DNA of 64,000 bases from JBCCGG01 sp039029395. Lineage in GTDB: Bacteria > Pseudomonadota > Alphaproteobacteria > Kiloniellales > JAKSDN01. This document shows positions 59,634 to 64,000 of the stretch, one piece after another. Both the position numbers and the translations under genes were made by a program. The DNA is taken from the NCBI GenBank assembly GCA_039029395.1, contig JBCCGG010000028.1, positions 22,361 to 86,360 of the forward strand. The letters run 5' to 3'. The notes under the pieces were generated by a model. It was not told where the DNA came from and did no database searches. It worked only from the letters and a program-made list of their open reading frames with translations. Positions within the stretch are counted from its first letter, which is position 1. Every line of letters begins with the position of its first letter.

Positions 59634-60967
59634 GCCGGCCGGCCGTCGCGCGGCCGATCGACGGAGAGGACTTCGCCGGCCTGATGCGGCCGCTCGGGCC
59701 GTTCGAACCGGCGCCTCACATGGCGGTTGCGGTTTCGGGCGGGGCCGACAGCTTGGCGCTGGCTCTATTGCTGGCCGATTGGAGCGCCGCGCGGGGCGGC
59801 GCGATGACCGCGCTGATCGTCGATCACGGATTGCGGCCCGAATCCAGGCGTGAAGCGCGCTGGACCGCGACGGCCCTCAAGGCGCGCGGCCTGACCACGC
59901 GAATTCTGACCTGGCGCGGCGCCCAGCCCCAGGCGAACGTCCAAGCGACGGCACGCGCGGCTCGCTACGGGCTGCTCGGCGATTGGTGCCGGCGCCACGG
60001 CGTGCTCCATCTCGCCGTGGCGCATCATTTGGACGACCAAGCCGAAACCTTGCTGCTGCGCTTGGGCCGCGGCAGCGGCTTGGACGGCCTGGCAGCCATG
60101 GCTCCGGTGAGCGTCCAGCCCCATTACAACCTGCTGCGGCCGCTTTTGAGTGTGCCCAAGGCCTGCTTGATCGCGACCCTCCAGGCGCGCGGCCAGGATT
60201 GGATCGAGGATCCCAGCAACCAGGACCGGCAGCACGCCAGGGTGCGCCTGCGCCAGCTCGCGCCCGGATTGGCCGCCGAGGGCCTTACGCCCGAGCGCCT
60301 GGCCGCCACCGCCGGACGCCTGGGCCAGGCGCGCGGTGCGCTTGAGCAGACCCTGGCCGCCCTTCTGGCGCGTGCCGTCACGCTCGATCCGGCCGGTTTC
60401 GCTTGGCTCGACCACCGAATGCTGCGGGACAATTCGAAAGAGCTCGCGTTGCGCGCCCTGTCACGGATCCTGTCCTGCCTCGGCGGTGCGGCCTACGGTC
60501 CCCGTTTGAGCCGTCTGGAAGGGCTCTACGGGCGCCTTATGGAGCCCAATTTCGGCGGCGCGACCCTCGGCGGATGCCGCGTGACCCCCCGTGGCGACCG
60601 GATCCTTGTGACGCGCGAGGCGGCGAAACTGCCCCGATGGGACGTCAGGCCTGGCGAAACGCTGCTTTGGGATGGCCGTTTCGAGATTGCGCTGGCCAAA
60701 ACGAGCCGCCGCCGGCCGCCAGCCATGGCCCTTGGCGGGCTCGGCGCGGTGGGCTGGCGCCGCCTTCGGGCGTCCGGCCAAGCCCCTGAAAAGACACGAA
60801 TTCCAGCGCCGGCCCGGGCAGCCTTGCCGTGCCTTTGGGTGGCCGGTGAACCTTGCGAGGTGCCTCACTTGGGGATCACGGCGCCGTCAGGTGGCCCCGT
60901 TGCGCTTGAAAAATGCGCGTTTCGACCCAAAAATGGCTTAATCGGAACGTGGTTTACAGTTGCTTAG
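59630..60967 (+). CDS. tilS: tRNA(Ile)-lysidine synthetase TilS
   Basis: From GTG 59630, in a GTGA overlap with the cpoB stop, the protein has 445 residues; GTG at 59624 would add two. The PP-loop AVSGGADSLAL is near residue 35, followed by ALIVDHGLRPESRREA and the tRNA-binding HHLDDQAETLLLRLGRGSGLDGL. Substrate-recognition domains follow. It makes lysidine at the wobble base of tRNA-Ile(CAU), essential for reading AUA. Confidence 0.95.
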   Translation: MSRPAVARPIDGEDFAGLMRPLGPFEPAPHMAVAVSGGADSLALALLLADWSAARGGAMTALIVDHGLRPESRREARWTATALKARGLTTRILTWRGAQPQANVQATARAARYGLLGDWCRRHGVLHLAVAHHLDDQAETLLLRLGRGSGLDGLAAMAPVSVQPHYNLLRPLLSVPKACLIATLQARGQDWIEDPSNQDRQHARVRLRQLAPGLAAEGLTPERLAATAGRLGQARGALEQTLAALLARAVTLDPAGFAWLDHRMLRDNSKELALRALSRILSCLGGAAYGPRLSRLEGLYGRLMEPNFGGATLGGCRVTPRGDRILVTREAAKLPRWDVRPGETLLWDGRFEIALAKTSRRRPPAMALGGLGAVGWRRLRASGQAPEKTRIPAPARAALPCLWVAGEPCEVPHLGITAPSGGPVALEKCAFRPKNGLIGTWFTVA

Positions 60968-61061
60968 GCCGCGGTCCACATTATCTCTATGGTGTGGCGC
61001 TCGACCTGAGTGGCCGCTCCTTGGCGTGCGGGCCATCTGAGACGGGAAAGGGACTCGAGCT

Positions 61062-62996
61062 TTGAACTTCAGCCGGAACGCAGTTCTTTGGATCATCATC
61101 CTGCTGCTGCTCTTTGCCCTCTTTAATCTCTTCCAGGGCACGACCAACCGTGGCGCCACGCCGCCGGTCGCCTATTCCGACTTCGTCGAGGACGTGAAGC
61201 AGGGCAAGGTTCGCGATATCACCATGCAGGGCCCCAAGGTCACCGGCCACTACACCGACGGCCGCACCTTGCAGACCTATGCGCCGGAGGATGCCTCCCT
61301 CATGCCGCTGCTGCTCGAGCATGGGGTCGAGGTCACGGCCGAGCCCGAGGAAGAGATTAACCCGCTGCTCTCGATGCTGTTCACCTGGCTGCCCATGCTG
61401 CTATTGGTCGGCGTGTGGATCTTCTTCATGCGCCAGATGCAGTCGGGCGGCGGCAAGGCGATGGGTTTCGGCAAGAGCCGGGCGCGGCTTCTGACGGAGA
61501 AGGTCGGCCGGGTCACCTTCGACGACGTGGCCGGGATCGACGAGGCCAAGACCGAGCTCGAGGAAATCGTCGAGTTCCTGCGCGATCCCCAAAAGTTCCA
61601 GCGCCTGGGCGGCCAGATCCCCAAGGGGTGCCTATTGGTCGGCCCGCCGGGTACCGGCAAGACCTTGCTGGCGCGCGCGATTGCCGGCGAAGCCAACGTG
61701 CCGTTCTTCACCATTTCCGGCTCTGACTTCGTCGAGATGTTCGTCGGTGTCGGTGCCAGCCGGGTGCGCGACATGTTCGAGCAGGGCAAGAAGAACGCGC
61801 CCTGCATCATCTTCATCGACGAGATCGACGCGGTCGGCCGCCACCGTGGCGCGGGCCTGGGCGGCGGCAACGACGAACGCGAGCAGACCCTGAACCAGCT
61901 GCTTGTCGAGATGGACGGTTTCGAGGCCAACGAGGGCGTGATCCTGATTGCCGCGACCAACCGGCCCGACGTGCTCGACCCGGCGCTGCTGCGCCCCGGT
62001 CGCTTCGACCGCCAGGTGGTGGTGCCCAATCCCGACATTCTGGGCCGCGAGAAGATCCTCAAGGTGCATATGCGCAAGGTGCCCCTGGCGCCCGATGTGG
62101 ACGCCCGCACCATTGCCCGGGGCACGCCCGGTTTCTCGGGCGCCGATCTCGCCAACCTGGTCAACGAAGCGGCCCTCCTGGCGGCGCGCGCCTCCAAGCG
62201 CGTGGTCACGATGTCGGACTTCGAGGCGGCCAAGGACAAAGTCCTGATGGGCGCCGAGCGCCGCTCCATGGTGATGACCGAGGAAGAAAAGGAGATGACC
62301 GCCTATCACGAGGCCGGCCATGCTCTGGTCGGCATCTTCGTGGAGGGCAACGATCCCCTGCACAAGGTCACGATCATCCCGCGCGGCCGGGCGCTGGGCG
62401 TCACCATGAGCCTGCCGGAACGGGACCGCTACAGCATCTCCTTCAAGGAGATCAAGGCGATGCTGTGCAAGATGTACGGCGGCCGGGTTGCCGAACAGCT
62501 GATCTACGGCGAGGAAAACGTCACGACCGGTGCGTCCAACGACATCCAACAGGCGACCAACATGGCTCGCTCCATGGTCACCGAGTGGGGTATGAGCGAC
62601 AAGCTGGGCCGTCTGCGCTACGTGGACAATCAGGAGGAGGTTTTCCTCGGCCACTCCGTGACGCGGTCCCAGACGATCTCTGGCGAGACCGCCAAGATGA
62701 TCGACAACGAGGTGCGGCGCATCGTTGAGGAAGCGGAAACCAAGGCCCGGGACATTCTGACCGAGCATCTGGAAGACCTGCACAAAGTATCCAAGGCGCT
62801 GCTCGAGTACGAGACTCTGTCCGGTGACGAAGTCATGGCGATCCTCAATGACGAGCCGATTGACCGCTCCGACCCGACCGCGACCGCCGGGGACGGCGGC
62901 CGGCGCGGCTCGGTGCCCTCGAGCGGTAAGCCGAGCAAGGCCTCCGGCAAGGATTCGCCCGGCGGCATGGAGCCGGAGCCCCAGCCCGGCGGCTAG
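61062..62996 (+). CDS. ftsH: ATP-dependent zinc protease FtsH
   Basis: From TTG 61062 the protein has 644 residues; the family start MNFSRNAVLWIIILLLLF fits this codon, with GGGAAAGGGA upstream. Two membrane helices (about residues 7-24 and 105-122) enclose a small periplasmic domain. The AAA motifs are GPPGTGKTLLARA, IIFIDEIDAVGRH and the SRH near RPGRFDRQVV. The zinc site is HEAGHALVG with Asp in a later helix. It degrades unassembled membrane proteins and regulators such as sigma-32, which in this window has a target promoter at 28150. Confidence 0.97.
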   Translation: MNFSRNAVLWIIILLLLFALFNLFQGTTNRGATPPVAYSDFVEDVKQGKVRDITMQGPKVTGHYTDGRTLQTYAPEDASLMPLLLEHGVEVTAEPEEEINPLLSMLFTWLPMLLLVGVWIFFMRQMQSGGGKAMGFGKSRARLLTEKVGRVTFDDVAGIDEAKTELEEIVEFLRDPQKFQRLGGQIPKGCLLVGPPGTGKTLLARAIAGEANVPFFTISGSDFVEMFVGVGASRVRDMFEQGKKNAPCIIFIDEIDAVGRHRGAGLGGGNDEREQTLNQLLVEMDGFEANEGVILIAATNRPDVLDPALLRPGRFDRQVVVPNPDILGREKILKVHMRKVPLAPDVDARTIARGTPGFSGADLANLVNEAALLAARASKRVVTMSDFEAAKDKVLMGAERRSMVMTEEEKEMTAYHEAGHALVGIFVEGNDPLHKVTIIPRGRALGVTMSLPERDRYSISFKEIKAMLCKMYGGRVAEQLIYGEENVTTGASNDIQQATNMARSMVTEWGMSDKLGRLRYVDNQEEVFLGHSVTRSQTISGETAKMIDNEVRRIVEEAETKARDILTEHLEDLHKVSKALLEYETLSGDEVMAILNDEPIDRSDPTATAGDGGRRGSVPSSGKPSKASGKDSPGGMEPEPQPGG

Positions 62997-63028
62997 CTTC
63001 GGCACGGCCCTTTGGGGGAGGGCGCGTC

Positions 63029-64000
63029 ATGATTCCTCAGATCTACCTTCGTCCCCTCGGCCTCTCGACCGGAGCGGGCCAGGCGCTCTCCTACAGTGCC
63101 CTCGAGATTTCTCGGCGCGGCACGGATCAAGTGCTGGGCCGCGAGGTCATTCCCTTGAGCGATTTGGCAGAGCATCTGGCGGCGCTCGACGGGACGACCC
63201 GGCGAGGCATAGAAGCCTGGCTTAACCGCTTGTCGGCCCGGCCGGGCAGCTTCGCCGGGCTGGATCTGAGCCGGCCTCAGGTCATGGGCGTGATTAACGT
63301 GACCCCCGACTCCTTCTCCGACGGCGGCGACCATCTGGACAGCGACCGCGCGGTGGCCCAAGGCCTGGAGATGCGCGAAGCCGGCGCCAGCCTGCTCGAC
63401 GTGGGCGGCGAATCGACCCGGCCGGGCGCCGCCGAGGTGGCCCTGGACGAGGAGCTGCGGCGGGTCATCCCGGTGGTCGAGGGATTGGCGCGGGCTGGCG
63501 CCAAGGTCTCGGTCGACACCCGCCGGGCCCGGGTCATGGCGGCCGCCATCGAGGCCGGCGCCTCGATCGTCAACGATGTCACCGCGCTGGCCGGCGATCC
63601 GGACAGCTTGGACGTCGTTGTTCAGGCCCAGGTGCCGGTCATCTTGATGCACATGCAGGGTGAACCCCGCACCATGCAGCTGGCGCCGAGCTACGCCGAC
63701 GCGGCGCGCGACATTTACGACTGGCTAGCCGGGCGAATCGCGGTCTGCGAGGCGGCTGGTTTGGCGCGCAGCCACATCGCGATCGATCCGGGCATCGGCT
63801 TCGGCAAGACCTTGGAGCACAACCTGCAAATTCTCGACCACCTAGCGCTGTTCCACGGCCTCGGTTGCCCGATTCTTCTGGGCGTCAGCCGCAAGAGCTT
63901 CATCGGCCGCATCGCCGGCGAAGAGCGGCCCAAAAGCCGGGGCCCAGGCTCGCTTGCCGCCGCCCTGGCAGGGGTCGCGCGGGGCGTGCAGATCCTCAGG
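63029..64000 (+). CDS. folP: Dihydropteroate synthase, 3' end beyond the window
   Basis: The frame starts at ATG 63029 and is open at base 64000, giving 324 residues so far. About 85 residues before the core look like an N-terminal extension often seen in alphaproteobacteria (IPQIYLRPLGLSTGAG). The core has PQVMGVINVTPDSFSDGG, DVGGESTRPGA, SVDTRRARVM, LMHMQGEPRTM and DPGIGFGKTLEHN, all pterin- and pABA-site motifs. It joins pterin and pABA in folate synthesis. It follows ftsH, the common ftsH-folP-glmM order. Confidence 0.96.
   Translation, partial: MIPQIYLRPLGLSTGAGQALSYSALEISRRGTDQVLGREVIPLSDLAEHLAALDGTTRRGIEAWLNRLSARPGSFAGLDLSRPQVMGVINVTPDSFSDGGDHLDSDRAVAQGLEMREAGASLLDVGGESTRPGAAEVALDEELRRVIPVVEGLARAGAKVSVDTRRARVMAAAIEAGASIVNDVTALAGDPDSLDVVVQAQVPVILMHMQGEPRTMQLAPSYADAARDIYDWLAGRIAVCEAAGLARSHIAIDPGIGFGKTLEHNLQILDHLALFHGLGCPILLGVSRKSFIGRIAGEERPKSRGPGSLAAALAGVARGVQILR

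Overview
The window is high-GC, densely packed bacterial chromosome. Gene content and order point to an alphaproteobacterium, most likely Rhodospirillales/Kiloniellales-like. The main grounds are the block yebC-ruvCAB-ybgC-tolQRAB-pal-cpoB-tilS-ftsH-folP, the order zapA / 6S RNA / 5-formyl-THF cyclo-ligase, a class I fructose-bisphosphate aldolase beside tkt and gap, and an L31 without zinc cysteines. I saw no insertion sequence, prophage, CRISPR array, tRNA or rRNA.

Left part (1-36 kb) is mostly accessory and regulatory. It opens with a large calcium-binding-type FG-GAP/cadherin-like surface protein that runs off the left edge. Next come a GNAT enzyme, a class III nucleotide cyclase with TolB-like and TPR regions, a hybrid histidine kinase with two receivers, several EamA exporters, a MarR-GNAT fusion, two GFA-type zinc proteins and LysR regulators. 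A MocR-type regulator has Glu in place of its PLP lysine and faces an orphan peptide-binding lipoprotein-like SBP. After these come an EEP-family phosphodiesterase, a ZntB-like transporter and a sulfhydrylase-hydrolase-thioesterase-M48 protease run. A small heat-shock protein gene follows, with a sigma-32 promoter and a ROSE-like RNA thermometer, then L31, an ABC exporter, a phytanoyl-CoA-dioxygenase-like enzyme and a second cyclase-TPR gene broken by a one-base frameshift.

The middle part (36-46.4 kb, minus strand) is one long co-directional run: tkt-fba-gap, an unrecognised 134-aa protein, a degenerate ThiE-like protein, efp, an inositol-monophosphatase (suhB), an OmpA-like protein with a Pro/Ala-rich linker, and a MotA/ExbB-like plus MotB/OmpA-like pair. 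The pair resembles the ZorA/ZorB motor of Zorya but has no Zorya effector genes next to it.

The right part (46.6-64 kb, plus strand except one oxygenase gene) is core housekeeping: cell division (DUF4164-like, ZapA), 6S RNA, folate (cyclo-ligase, FolP), a YmdB-like phosphoesterase, a second EEP-family enzyme, Holliday junction processing (RuvCAB), the envelope-spanning Tol-Pal system, tRNA-Ile lysidine synthetase and FtsH.

Genes are tightly coupled: many ATGA/GTGA start-stop overlaps occur, and five convergent gene pairs interlock their stop codons in a 4-bp overlap. All functional statements come from reading the translated sequence against remembered family features; no database search was run.
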